A stretch of 28,554 nucleotides of DNA from a virus: the IMG/VR virus record IMGVR_UViG_3300029448_000303, positions 1 through 28,554 of that record; one strand, written 5' to 3'. The notes beneath the pieces were generated by a model. It was not told the DNA's origin. It ran no database searches and saw nothing but the letters and a program-made list of their open reading frames with translations. Both the position numbers and the translations under genes were made by a program. Below are positions 21,944 to 28,232 of the stretch, one piece after another; position 1 is the first letter of the stretch; each line of letters begins with the position of its first letter.

Positions 21944-21961
21944 ATCTTATGTTTTATACTG

Positions 21962-21991
21962 CAATGTAATAAACATTTTATAAACACACAA
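21962..21991 (-). promoter_or_regulatory. Weak promoter candidate in a 51-base gap
   Basis: On the minus strand TTG (21989-21991), a 20-base spacer and TACATTG (21962-21968) resemble the Bacteroidota pattern with one base missing in the -7 box. The gap also holds a short palindrome AATG...CATT. It is one of the few real gaps in the operon and would serve the exonuclease genes. Confidence 0.3.
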
Positions 21992-21994
21992 TGA

Positions 21995-22231
21995 TTATTT
22001 TATTTTTTTTAGTTTTTCAATATATAACGTGGCATCCATTAGTTCTTCTTGCAGGTGGTTTAAGAACTTGTAAAACCCATCAGGGTTGTCATATAAAGTA
22101 GTATTGTATTTATCTATTCCTAACTTGCTTCTTTGGTCGTATTTTGCTTTTATACTTTCTACAATAGGATCAGTCCTATCGTTAGTTGTATTTGTATAAT
22201 AACCGTTTGCTTGGCTGTAGTAGTTTATCAT
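21995..22231 (-). CDS. Small helical protein, possibly MazG-like
   Basis: 78 residues. The core RSKLGIDKYNTTLYDNPDGF leads to NHLQEELMDATLYIEKLKK. The helix with E-E-L-x-D-A at its centre resembles the metal-binding helices of all-alpha NTP pyrophosphohydrolases (MazG/dUTPase-like), often reduced to such short forms in phages. If active it would hydrolyse nucleotides or ppGpp-like molecules, but the second acidic helix is not obvious. ATGA overlap with the preceding gene. Enzyme function is a guess; the conserved-looking helix is seen directly. Confidence 0.45.
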   Translation of the reverse strand: MINYYSQANGYYTNTTNDRTDPIVESIKAKYDQRSKLGIDKYNTTLYDNPDGFYKFLNHLQEELMDATLYIEKLKKIK

Positions 22232-22539
22232 AAACCTAATTCTTCTTTTAATTTATACTTTTCTAATTCCTTTTCAAGTTCTTGTACTTTCTTTTCAGCT
22301 TTACTTGCCCTATCTATTGCACGTAACTTAGCTGACCTGTATTCTGCCTGTGCTTCTGAGTGATAAAGTTCGTTATGATATATACCTGTAATGTAATAGT
22401 TAATGCTAATAATAGCATCTATCATATCATCTAACTCCTTTATTGGTTTTGCCTTTTTCCACTTTAGTAAATTATTACTTATAACCTCAAAGTCTGTCAA
22501 GTACCTAATGTGTTTTAAGTTGTGTATTTTCTTTGTCAT
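22228..22539 (-). CDS. Hypothetical coiled-coil protein (103 aa)
   Basis: The C-terminal 45 residues (AKLRAIDRASKAEKKVQELE and on through KELEKYKLKEELGL) form a clear coiled coil; the N-terminal half is mixed helix (IKELDDMIDAIISINYYITG). There are no Cys or membrane segments. ATGA overlaps link it to both neighbours. Position between nuclease genes suggests a recombination or replication accessory, such as a clamp or loader partner, but no motif supports a specific role. Confidence 0.55.
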   Translation of the reverse strand: MTKKIHNLKHIRYLTDFEVISNNLLKWKKAKPIKELDDMIDAIISINYYITGIYHNELYHSEAQAEYRSAKLRAIDRASKAEKKVQELEKELEKYKLKEELGL

Positions 22540-22925
22540 AATATTTCAGCATCTATTACAGGAAGCATTGCTACTTCTTTTTCTATTTTATTGGTGTTGC
22601 TAAAGGTAGTAGTTTTATTATGATATTGCAACTCCCACTTTGGTTCTACTAGAAACAAATTAAATCTATACACTCCATTGGGTGTAGAATTAATGTACAT
22701 CGGCAAGTCAAGGTTTTCTTTTGCTTTACTAATCATTGCATCATACTTTTTCTTCTCTATTAATAAGGTATCGTAATGCTTACCCCTGCATTTTAATTCT
22801 ATCCTGTGGCGTTTATCTACTGAATAACAATCCCACCTGCTTAATTGTTTACGTGCCTTTACTAAGTCAGGATAACAACAACCTTGTAGGTATTTAAATA
22901 AGTCTGATTCCTTCCAGCTTATCAC
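22536..22925 (-). CDS. Small PD-(D/E)XK nuclease-like protein
   Basis: 129 residues, using the GTG at 22925 that overlaps the preceding TGA; the next Met is beyond residue 60. Residues 30-62 (RWDCYSVDKRHRIELKCR, then HYDTLLIEKKKYD) fit a PD-(D/E)XK core with D32, E43 and K45. The same D...IELK.R...YDTLLIEK.KYD arrangement is seen in small phage nucleases of the Vrr-Nuc/resolvase type (recall). It may act as a Holliday-junction resolvase or end-processing nuclease in the recombination module. The C-terminal 50 residues contain predicted strands. Confidence 0.6.
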   Translation of the reverse strand: MISWKESDLFKYLQGCCYPDLVKARKQLSRWDCYSVDKRHRIELKCRGKHYDTLLIEKKKYDAMISKAKENLDLPMYINSTPNGVYRFNLFLVEPKWELQYHNKTTTFSNTNKIEKEVAMLPVIDAEIL

Positions 22926-23335
22926 AGATACTCATTATAGATTTTGCGTAACTTACTTACAGTATTATCAAAAAAACATTTGCCACAGTTAGTAGTAGGT
23001 TTGCGTTCCTTAAATATTCTATTATAAATAGCTAATACTTCTTTTTGTACAGTAGGTGTTATGGTTGTAACATTGTCATCAAAAAAGTCAGTTAGATAAT
23101 TAAACTCTTGCTCATTTAAACACAAAGGCTTTACATAAGGAAAAATAGTATTTAGCTTATCCTTTCTGCTATCACAGCCACAATCTTCTCCATCAGGTGT
23201 AAATTTCTCTACAAGTTTTTTTATACCTGTGGCTTTAGTTATTTTCTCTACCGTATCACCTAACCCACTACTTTCTTTTTCGTGGTTCTTTACCCACTCT
23301 TTGTAGGCTTTAGTCCTTTTGTCTATTCCATTCAT
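22922..23335 (-). CDS. Conserved hypothetical protein with Cys motifs
   Basis: 137 residues. The N-terminal half has GLGDTVEKITKATGIKKLVE, a recurring block in flavophages (recall), then C-G-C (DGEDCGCDSRKDKLN, about residues 49-63). The C-terminal half has CLNEQEFNYL and C-G-K-C (TTNCGKCFFDNTVSKLRKI). The two Cys pairs could bind zinc together. It overlaps the sigma-like gene's end by 26 bases and is coupled to the nuclease gene by GTGA. Function unknown; a DNA-binding or transcription-associated role is plausible from the Cys pairs. Confidence 0.6.
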   Translation of the reverse strand: MNGIDKRTKAYKEWVKNHEKESSGLGDTVEKITKATGIKKLVEKFTPDGEDCGCDSRKDKLNTIFPYVKPLCLNEQEFNYLTDFFDDNVTTITPTVQKEVLAIYNRIFKERKPTTNCGKCFFDNTVSKLRKIYNEYL

Positions 23336-23867
23336 AATCTTCGTTTTTAAAATCTATATAATCTTCATTAAATACTTCCCTTAATTCTTGTTTGCACCTT
23401 TTTAAGGTGTTAAATATACTTACCCAGCTTATGTTTGTTTCTTCAGCTATTCTTCTAATTGACATATCTGTATCTCTGTACAACCTAAATAAAGTTTTGT
23501 CGTACCAACGCCAATTATCAATATGCTGGTCTATAAGCGTTATAAAATCATTGTAGCCTATTTGTTCATCCATTTCTGAAGTGTGTGGTATTTGAGTATA
23601 GTTTTCCTTATCATCAAGCCTAACCTTATTAATTTTTCTTTTAGCATTATAATAACTAAAATAGACAGACCGAAGGGCATAAAAAACATAACCCCTACTA
23701 ACAATACCTTTTTTAATAATTTTTTCTTCACTTGCGTATTTATAAATTACAAGATACATTTCTTGTACCATATCTTCAGCTAAGTCAAACTCACCAAAAG
23801 AATTTATAATTTTAATCCACTCGTTATGTTGTTCGGCTACCTTGCCTAACCACTCTGCCTCTGCCAT
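23310..23867 (-). CDS. RNA polymerase sigma-like factor
   Basis: 185 residues. Residues about 25-45 (EFDLAEDMVQEMYLVIYKY) match sigma region 2.1-2.2, the core-polymerase-binding helix. Region 3 is missing, as in ECF and phage sigmas. Residues 120-166 (RWYDKTLFRLYRDTDMSIRR, then IAEETNISWVSIFNTLKRCK) match region 4 with its helix-turn-helix for the -35/-33 box. Between them a short linker carries acidic residues. It probably redirects host polymerase to late phage promoters. The gene lies in the middle module, right place for a middle-to-late switch. It overlaps the Cys-motif gene downstream by 26 bases. Confidence 0.8.
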   Translation of the reverse strand: MAEAEWLGKVAEQHNEWIKIINSFGEFDLAEDMVQEMYLVIYKYASEEKIIKKGIVSRGYVFYALRSVYFSYYNAKRKINKVRLDDKENYTQIPHTSEMDEQIGYNDFITLIDQHIDNWRWYDKTLFRLYRDTDMSIRRIAEETNISWVSIFNTLKRCKQELREVFNEDYIDFKNEDYEWNRQKD

Positions 23868-24103
23868 ATTACGTTTACACTAATTATACCTAACAAACAT
23901 TGCAAAGTATATTCTGTAACCTCTTGATTGTTTTCTTCAAATGTTTCATTGTGTACTAATGCACCTATCATAAAACCTTTTACAGGGCTAATTATTACTT
24001 CCCCATCTACTATAAATGCAATTATTAAAAACATAGAGGCTATTAGCATCAGCATTACAAACAAAGGTACTATTGGGCTTAAAAATATAGAGTTTGGATC
24101 CAT
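23846..24103 (-). CDS. Small membrane protein (85 aa)
   Basis: Residues 8-33 (LSPIVPLFVMLMLIASMFLI, continuing IAFIV) form one clear membrane helix. The following part (DGEVIISPVKGFMIGALVHN) is a strand-rich cytoplasmic or periplasmic section, and a second hydrophobic stretch (LLGIISVNVIW) lies near the C-terminus. It is coupled to the helicase gene by TAATG and overlaps the sigma-like gene by 22 bases. Proteins with the KGFMIGALV block are known to me from flavophages, function unknown. A membrane tether for replication proteins is only one possibility. Confidence 0.6.
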   Translation of the reverse strand: MDPNSIFLSPIVPLFVMLMLIASMFLIIAFIVDGEVIISPVKGFMIGALVHNETFEENNQEVTEYTLQCLLGIISVNVIWQRQSG

Positions 24104-25011
24104 TAGAATTTAATTGATTGTATTTGTTTTTTATGTAATATGTTTTGCCCCATAAATTCAAAGCCTACATTATTTAAAGACATTCTAAGGCTAATTGGTT
24201 GTTCGTATGGTGTACACCTACCACCTGTTTCGTTTTCTTTTACTTTAAGTACGTGTAAATTACTGTACATCCATTCTGTTGGATGCGAAGTATATCTGTG
24301 AATACATAGAACATCGTCTGCACGATTGCCCCATTTACCTCCACCCTCTACACCAGCTAAACCTAATGGCTGTGGTAAGTTTTCGTATTCGTGTCCTTTT
24401 TGATGTGTGCGTCTTAATGACTCTGTAACACCGTGTGCGTTTAAAAAAACAGTTACGTTTTTCTTTTTAGCAAATAACCTAAACTCGCTACTAACCTGAT
24501 AGTCATACTCGTGTCCCCCTACTGCTCTTAATAGCTGATGATCTTTAGCTAAACTATTATAAGGGTCTATAAGTAAACCATTATAATCCCAAGCATCTTT
24601 TACTGCATTTGCTTCTTTTAGTAAATCCTTGTAGGTGTATAAATCCTCTACATCTATAATCTTAAAATGTTTATCACACCATACTACAGCCTCTGCTATT
24701 TGTTTTTCTTCAGCTTCGTGTATTGGTTTGCCCATTTTAAATTCTATAATCTTTCTTACTATACTCTGTGGTGTGTTTTCGCTTGACCATATTAAGAACT
24801 TTAAATTATGTTTCATAGCGTACACCGTTAACAGGTAACATATAACAGTAGTTTTTCCTACGTTTGCGTGTCCTATTAAAAGGTTAAAATTGCCCTGCTT
24901 ATATCGTATGTACTCGTCAATCTCTGGGATGTCTATACCTAAGCCTTCTTTAACCCTGCCATACTTTATATCAAGTATCTTGTTTTGTATTGTTTTAGTT
25001 TGTGCTATCAT
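24103..25011 (-). CDS. DnaB/RecA-fold replicative helicase-like ATPase
   Basis: 302 residues. Walker A is GHANVGKT at 47-54; the following WSSENTPQSIVRKIIE resembles the H1a region of DnaB; Walker B is LLIDPY at 146-151, with FLNAHG at 189-194 as H3-like motif; EGGGKWGNRADDVLCIHR (about 219-236) matches the H4 region with the arginine-finger end. The N-terminal primase-interaction domain of full DnaB is absent, so this is a core helicase. It should unwind the phage fork. It starts by ATGA overlap after a 51-residue gene. A recombination ATPase is the main alternative. Confidence 0.85.
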   Translation of the reverse strand: MIAQTKTIQNKILDIKYGRVKEGLGIDIPEIDEYIRYKQGNFNLLIGHANVGKTTVICYLLTVYAMKHNLKFLIWSSENTPQSIVRKIIEFKMGKPIHEAEEKQIAEAVVWCDKHFKIIDVEDLYTYKDLLKEANAVKDAWDYNGLLIDPYNSLAKDHQLLRAVGGHEYDYQVSSEFRLFAKKKNVTVFLNAHGVTESLRRTHQKGHEYENLPQPLGLAGVEGGGKWGNRADDVLCIHRYTSHPTEWMYSNLHVLKVKENETGGRCTPYEQPISLRMSLNNVGFEFMGQNILHKKQIQSIKF

Positions 25012-25163
25012 CTAATATCGTTAGTTTTTAGTCCATATTTTTTATATTCCTTATGTGTGTTTCTTGTTTGTCCTTCGTATTCATAACCTAATATAGGATT
25101 TACCTTGTAATTCCAAAAGTCATCAGGCATTTTTTCTCCAAATTTTAAGCGTTTTAATGGCAT
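25008..25163 (-). CDS. Small basic hypothetical protein (51 aa)
   Basis: The start is ATG at 25163 (MPLKRLKFGEKMPDDFWNYK); the longer frame to 25190 runs through a terminator hairpin. The protein is basic and Tyr-rich and ends YGLKTNDIR, with its stop overlapping the helicase start (ATGA). The run of seven T of the hairpin ends exactly at this ATG. A helicase loader or translational coupler is plausible from position; no motif confirms it. Confidence 0.55.
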   Translation of the reverse strand: MPLKRLKFGEKMPDDFWNYKVNPILGYEYEGQTRNTHKEYKKYGLKTNDIR

Positions 25164-25185
25164 AAAAAAAGGGGGTGTTACCCCC
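25164..25185 (-). terminator. Terminator hairpin abutting the next start codon
   Basis: On the minus strand GGGGGT pairs with ACCCCC (six pairs, three-base loop AAC), followed by TTTTTTT and then ATG of the 51-residue gene. It lies eight bases after the SSB stop. Partial read-through would give more SSB than helicase. Confidence 0.8.
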
Positions 25186-25192
25186 CTCATTA

Positions 25193-25510
25193 TTAAAATG
25201 GTAAATCTACTTCTTGTCTTTGTGGGTTTTGTTCTGTGTTTGTAACCTCGTTACGTTCTGCTATTTTAATTTCTCCACCTATCCATCGTACAGAACCGTT
25301 ACCTAAACTGTTTGCTTTTTGTTTAGCTTCACGTTCTTCTTTACTTTGGCTTTGTGTAATCCATATATTGTTTCCATACTGTGATTCATTTTGTACCATC
25401 ATAGTAAGGTTTAAATATTGGTTTCCGTTCTTAGCAGTTACTATCTTTGTTTTGTCTATCGCTGATAGGTTGATACTGCCTGATAAAATTGCTACATTCT
25501 TTTTTTCCAT
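25193..25510 (-). CDS. Single-stranded DNA-binding protein
   Basis: 105 residues. The N-terminal 70 residues (VAILSGSINLSAIDKTKIVT, then KNGNQYLNLTMMVQNES) have the strand order of an OB fold with the K-N-G-x-x-Y-L-x-L pattern of small phage SSBs, followed by a helix rich in charged residues (QSKEEREAKQKA). The C-terminus is disordered, Gln/Asn-rich, and ends VDLPF, close to the acidic DDIPF tip of bacterial SSBs that recruits partners. It protects single strands during replication and annealing. It is followed by a terminator hairpin. Confidence 0.8.
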   Translation of the reverse strand: MEKKNVAILSGSINLSAIDKTKIVTAKNGNQYLNLTMMVQNESQYGNNIWITQSQSKEEREAKQKANSLGNGSVRWIGGEIKIAERNEVTNTEQNPQRQEVDLPF

Positions 25511-25569
25511 AAATTTTGATTTTATACTCTTTGTTATTAATTTTAGTTTTGTAATATATACTTTTAATT

Positions 25570-26094
25570 TTACACCCTTGCAAGTTCATCTTGTATTTTT
25601 TTGCTGACCTTGTATTTAGATTTTATACTATCTAAATCACCTCCACCTTTTAGATATTCAATAGCCTTACTGTATTCAGGTGTGTTTTGATTTAACCATC
25701 TTTTATCATCTGTAATAGTAGATGTGCTACTTGCTAAATTACCATCGTCATCTTCTGCTTGTAAGCCTAATAAACTTGCAAGTGTATATCTACGATAGTA
25801 AGTTATAGCAGAACCTAATTTCTGTGGATCGTTAATATCTGGCAAAGTAAGACTGCTGTCTACACTACCTCCGTTGTCAATGCAAATAATTCTGCTTGTA
25901 ACCATATTATCCATTATAGGCTGAACTAATAAAAGTTTGTGTTTAGCTAATAATGGGTTTAGTTGTTTAATAAGTGAATTTATATCAAAATACTTTGACT
26001 TGTAAAATGGGTTACTTGCATCTTTACTTACTGCACCTATTTCCTGCTGTAGTTTAAACAGCTTATTGTAGATGTTAGTTTCTGTCTTTGCCAT
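25570..26094 (-). CDS. erf: ERF-family single-strand annealing protein
   Basis: 174 residues. Signature blocks are NPFYKSKYFDINSLIKQLNP (residues 28-47) and DPQKLGSAITYYRRYTLASL followed by LGLQAEDDDGN (about 89-119), the hallmarks of the ERF recombinase family (P22 Erf). The C-terminal 55 residues form a charged helical tail. It anneals complementary single strands produced by the RecE-like nuclease. It lies after a 40-residue gene and before SSB. Length is normal for the family core. Confidence 0.9.
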   Translation of the reverse strand: MAKTETNIYNKLFKLQQEIGAVSKDASNPFYKSKYFDINSLIKQLNPLLAKHKLLLVQPIMDNMVTSRIICIDNGGSVDSSLTLPDINDPQKLGSAITYYRRYTLASLLGLQAEDDDGNLASSTSTITDDKRWLNQNTPEYSKAIEYLKGGGDLDSIKSKYKVSKKIQDELARV

Positions 26095-26197
26095 AATAAA
26101 TACCGTTTTGAATGTTTAACTGTCTTTTAAGTAACTTGTTTTCGTGTTGTAGTTCTTTGACCTTGCCAAAAAGTTCTACTTTGTTTAAATGTTCCAT
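26075..26197 (-). CDS. Small coiled-coil peptide upstream of ERF (40 aa)
   Basis: The frame starts with ATG at 26197 and ends with TAA at 26075-26077, 20 bases inside the ERF gene. The peptide MEHLNKVELFGKVKELQHEN continues as a leucine-zipper-like helix and ends in a basic tail. The promoter candidate at 26201-26232 would place the RNA start within a few bases of this ATG, making it leaderless or untranslated from that RNA. It is likely real because of the heptad leucines and coupling to ERF, but uncertain. Confidence 0.45.
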   Translation of the reverse strand: MEHLNKVELFGKVKELQHENKLLKRQLNIQNGIYYGKDRN

Positions 26198-26200
26198 ATT

Positions 26201-26232
26201 GTAAATATACAATTTTTTTTTTAAACGAAAAA
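26201..26232 (-). promoter_or_regulatory. Promoter candidate before ERF operon
   Basis: On the minus strand the -7-like TATATTTAC (26201-26209) is identical to that at 17586-17594, and a ten-base A tract precedes it. The -33 region is only TTTT and overlaps the T-run of the preceding terminator. It would start the ERF-SSB-helicase transcript. Confidence 0.4.
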
Positions 26233-26257
26233 AGGGCAGCTATTAACCACCCTTTTA
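26228..26257 (-). terminator. Intrinsic terminator after NinG-like gene
   Basis: On the minus strand AAAAGGGTGG pairs with CTGCCCTTTT (ten pairs, two G-U) with loop TTAATAG, followed by more T. It lies 20 bases after the stop at 26278. Confidence 0.75.
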
Positions 26258-26277
26258 GAAACAATAAAACAATAAAA

Positions 26278-26673
26278 CTAAACAAGTCTTTTAAGTTCTA
26301 TACTATAACGATCTATCATCTCCTGTAGATCATCATTACTAAACTTAACAATTTTGTTACTCTGTAAATATAACTCATTTGAAAGTTCTGAACCTAAATA
26401 AATTGAATATTTATATTGCTCACCACTTTTAAACATATTGCATCCTACACATTGAGGCTTTACGTTTCTTATATCCCACCTTGTAGAGTAATGTTTTCTT
26501 GACATAAAATGACCAGCCTGTATGCTGCCATCTTTCCAATGTCCTTTTTTACCACACGTTACACAAGTACAATAACCGTTTTTATCAGCACTACTAACCC
26601 TAACAAATTGACTAAATAATATATCAAGTTTTTTAACCAGCTTACTACGTGTAGGTTTTTTACGTTTAGCCAT
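26278..26673 (-). CDS. ninG: NinG/Rap-like recombination endonuclease
   Basis: 131 residues. After a basic N-terminus (MAKRKKPTRSKLVKKLD) comes the zinc/HNH core: C35, C37 and C40 (YCTCVTCGKKGHW), H55 in IQAGHFMSRK, then TRWDIRNVKPQCVGCN with C75, C78 and N79. This is the pattern of lambda NinG (Rap), a Holliday-junction and branch endonuclease with an HNH-like site. It suits a phage with ERF/RecE-type recombination. It overlaps the upstream gene by eight bases. Family assignment is strong. Confidence 0.88.
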   Translation of the reverse strand: MAKRKKPTRSKLVKKLDILFSQFVRVSSADKNGYCTCVTCGKKGHWKDGSIQAGHFMSRKHYSTRWDIRNVKPQCVGCNMFKSGEQYKYSIYLGSELSNELYLQSNKIVKFSNDDLQEMIDRYSIELKRLV

Positions 26674-26908
26674 CTAAATGGTTAATTAATAATTTACCTG
26701 TAGGCTCATCAATACCTTTTATTTGTTTGTATATGAATTTACTATCAGATTTTACTTTGTTTTTTTCTGTTTTAGTAGAATCAGAACCTAAGTTAGTATA
26801 TTGGTTTGCGTCAAGTTCTAACAAGTAATCTGTTCTTTCTTTAATAGATAATGCAAAGTCTGCTGCTATTTTTTGTGCTAAGTTTCTAATAGTTAAATCT
26901 TCAGTCAT
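26666..26908 (-). CDS. Hypothetical protein (80 aa) heading the recombination operon
   Basis: I chose the ATG at 26908 (MTEDLTIRNLAQKIAADFAL). A GTG at 26956 overlaps the promoter element and would be at or before the RNA start. The product is helical, charged and Lys-rich near the end (KTEKNKVKSDSKFIYKQIKG). No motif is recognised. It overlaps NinG by eight bases and is preceded by the best promoter in the window, so it is the first gene of a transcript. It could be a regulator or a NinG partner. Confidence 0.55.
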   Translation of the reverse strand: MTEDLTIRNLAQKIAADFALSIKERTDYLLELDANQYTNLGSDSTKTEKNKVKSDSKFIYKQIKGIDEPTGKLLINHLDG

Positions 26909-26953
26909 AGTATTTATATATATATTGGTTAAATTTATATTCCCACTACCCAC

Positions 26954-26984
26954 CAAAGTTACACGTTTTTTTTTAAATAATAAA
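26954..26984 (-). promoter_or_regulatory. Bacteroidota-type promoter, TAACTTTG -7 element
   Basis: On the minus strand TAACTTTG (26954-26961) matches the consensus TAnnTTTG exactly. Nineteen bases upstream is TTTA (consensus TTTG), with a nine-A tract between. It is in the longest gap of this region and gives a leader of about 40 bases before the ATG at 26908. Confidence 0.55.
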
Positions 26985-27005
26985 TGTTTTGTTTATAACA
27001 TTTAA

Positions 27006-27140
27006 TTACTTTCCTTGTCCACGATAAACCTTATGGTAATTTTTACTTGATTTTAAGCTACTTGATTTACTTTTGGCGTGTATGCCTTTACGCTTTTTTT
27101 TAGGCTTTTTATAATAGGATGCAATTTCTTGTTTAGCCAT
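27006..27140 (-). CDS. Very basic small protein (44 aa)
   Basis: The frame starts with ATG at 27140, overlapping the holin stop (TAATG), and ends with TAA at 27006-27008. The protein has about 16 Lys/Arg residues among 44, in blocks such as KKPKKKRKGIHAKSKSSS, and ends NYHKVYRGQGK. I associate the KRKGxHAKxKSS...SKNYxKxYRGQG pattern with a small conserved flavophage protein of unknown role. The charge suggests binding to nucleic acid or the inner membrane, and the position after holin suggests late expression. Confidence 0.7.
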   Translation of the reverse strand: MAKQEIASYYKKPKKKRKGIHAKSKSSSLKSSKNYHKVYRGQGK

Positions 27141-27556
27141 TACTGATGTTTGTTATTACCAAATACTTTTTCCACTCCTCTTGATCCAAAATATCCACCA
27201 ATAACAATAGTAAGCAAACCTGTAATCTCATCTAATGGATAACCCATATACCACCCTACTACATAACTTGTAGTTAAAAATATTAAAACTAATGGCCTTA
27301 CATTACTTGCTAACCAAGTTCCTGATCTGGCATCTGCCACCCACCTCTTAGTAACACCATCCATTTCAGAGCGTTCTAAGCGTAGTTTTTCTAATGCCAC
27401 TTGTTTGTCTGCCTCAGACATTTCAGAACCTCCTATAATAGCTTCTATAACGCTTCCTACAGGTGTATCTTGTGCTATTGCACCTACTACTTTTGGTATT
27501 TTTTTAAGTAGGAAAGAACCTACTGCTGTATCTCTAAACTTTTTTTTACCTGACAT
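27140..27556 (-). CDS. Holin, 3-TM superfamily candidate
   Basis: 138 residues. The C-terminal half has WVADARSGTWLASNVRPLVL, then membrane helices (about 86-106 and 113-130) and the motif GGYFGSRGVEKVFG. The W-x-x-D-x-x-S-x-x-W-L-x-x-N-x-R-P-L block with a following G-x-Y-F-G-x-R-G-x-E-K is the signature of the 3-TM holin superfamily (PF11351 type). It should permeabilise the inner membrane so that the M15 endolysin can reach peptidoglycan. The N-terminus carries a basic amphipathic stretch. The gene overlaps the lipoprotein gene by 11 bases. Confidence 0.8.
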   Translation of the reverse strand: MSGKKKFRDTAVGSFLLKKIPKVVGAIAQDTPVGSVIEAIIGGSEMSEADKQVALEKLRLERSEMDGVTKRWVADARSGTWLASNVRPLVLIFLTTSYVVGWYMGYPLDEITGLLTIVIGGYFGSRGVEKVFGNNKHQ

Positions 27557-27713
27557 TTACAATCTCGTTGTATAGTATTTGTGCTAATTTAACTTCGTGT
27601 GCATTATCTACGCAAACATCTTTAGTTATTTCTTTAAACCTTGTCAGGCTTTTTTCTCTTGCACTTGCACAACTCATCATCGTTGCAACAAGCATTATTG
27701 TTATGTACTTCAT
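27546..27713 (-). CDS. Putative lipoprotein, spanin-like (55 aa)
   Basis: Start at ATG 27713 (MKYITIMLVATMMSCASARE). The N-terminal hydrophobic stretch ends in M-M-S-C, a plausible lipobox with Cys at residue 15, followed by a charged helix (KSLTRFKEITKDVCVDN). A TTG at 27746 would add 11 residues and is less likely. The first 80 bases overlap the preceding gene in another frame, recalling the nested Rz/Rz1 spanin pair, although the upstream partner lacks a membrane helix. A Rz1-like outer-membrane lipoprotein in lysis is the leading idea; a small unrelated lipoprotein is the alternative. Confidence 0.55.
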   Translation of the reverse strand: MKYITIMLVATMMSCASAREKSLTRFKEITKDVCVDNAHEVKLAQILYNEIVNVR

Positions 27714-27834
27714 TGTGTGTGTTTGTTTGTGCAATATGTATTTCAATAATTGCGTTTGTTAGTTTGTCTATACTTTTGCGTATTTCTTTTAATTCGTTAC
27801 GCAATCCGTTAGCCTTAACTTTTACTTCACTCAT
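27634..27834 (-). CDS. Coiled-coil protein with Cys-rich tail (66 aa)
   Basis: Residues 1-40 form a helix with heptad spacing (GLRNELKEIRKSIDKLTNAI), then a His/Asn-rich linker, and a C-terminal CCNDDELCKCKRKKPDKV. Four Cys in the last 20 residues plus a basic end suggest metal or disulfide bonding; a similar ending ([12 protein letters not shown]) closes the membrane protein at 28222. It starts 23 bases after the endolysin and overlaps the lipoprotein gene by 80 bases. Role in lysis is inferred from place only. Confidence 0.55.
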   Translation of the reverse strand: MSEVKVKANGLRNELKEIRKSIDKLTNAIIEIHIAQTNTHNEVHNNNACCNDDELCKCKRKKPDKV

Positions 27835-27857
27835 TTAATAATGTGTTTCCTACTGTA

Positions 27858-28232
27858 TTAGTACGTCCAGATAACGTTGGGGGATTTAGTTTCATCTGAG
27901 TCAACGTGAACAAATCCTTTTGCGATACCCAATCTATTGAACCCTGCATCCTGTAGGGCTGTAATAATAATCCATCTTTCACGTGAATTTGTGTAGGCAA
28001 TATCGGCTGCTTTACCAACAAGGTGCGAGGATTTAATTGGTTCTTTTCCCAATTTCTTATAGATGGCATTGTTATGTTCTTTTGTCCTGTACCCACTATT
28101 GATTTTAAAACTAATCCCTGCGATTTCACGTGCCAAGTCCAACTTTTGCAAGAAATTACTATCCATATTAACCCCACTATTAGGTAGCGTTGGGCAAGAA
28201 AATTCTTCAATATTAAAATATTTAAGATCCAT
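27858..28232 (-). CDS. Endolysin, peptidase M15 family
   Basis: 124 residues with start ATG at 28232, inside the upstream gene's last codons. Motifs are [11 protein letters not shown] (R49), [11 protein letters not shown] with H70 and D77, and GFVHVDSDE with H109; H70, D77 and H109 are the zinc ligands of M15 D-Ala-D-Ala/L-Ala-D-Glu peptidases. It cuts cross-links or stem peptides in peptidoglycan at lysis. There is no signal peptide or cell-wall-binding domain, so it needs the holin to reach its target. An alternative ATG at 28259 would add nine residues but overlap the upstream gene more deeply. Confidence 0.88.
   Translation of the reverse strand: MDLKYFNIEEFSCPTLPNSGVNMDSNFLQKLDLAREIAGISFKINSGYRTKEHNNAIYKKLGKEPIKSSHLVGKAADIAYTNSRERWIIITALQDAGFNRLGIAKGFVHVDSDETKSPNVIWTY

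Noticed and set aside
25236-25607. 123-codon plus-strand frame
   Set aside because: It runs antisense to SSB and ERF and has a Phe-rich shadow composition; every supported gene is on the other strand.
26908-26956. GTG at 26956 as start of the 80-residue gene
   Set aside because: It falls at the promoter's -7 element, so it would be at or before the transcript start.
27827-28210. 127-codon minus-strand frame overlapping the endolysin
   Set aside because: The other frame carries all M15 zinc-ligand motifs; this one has no motif and no good start.
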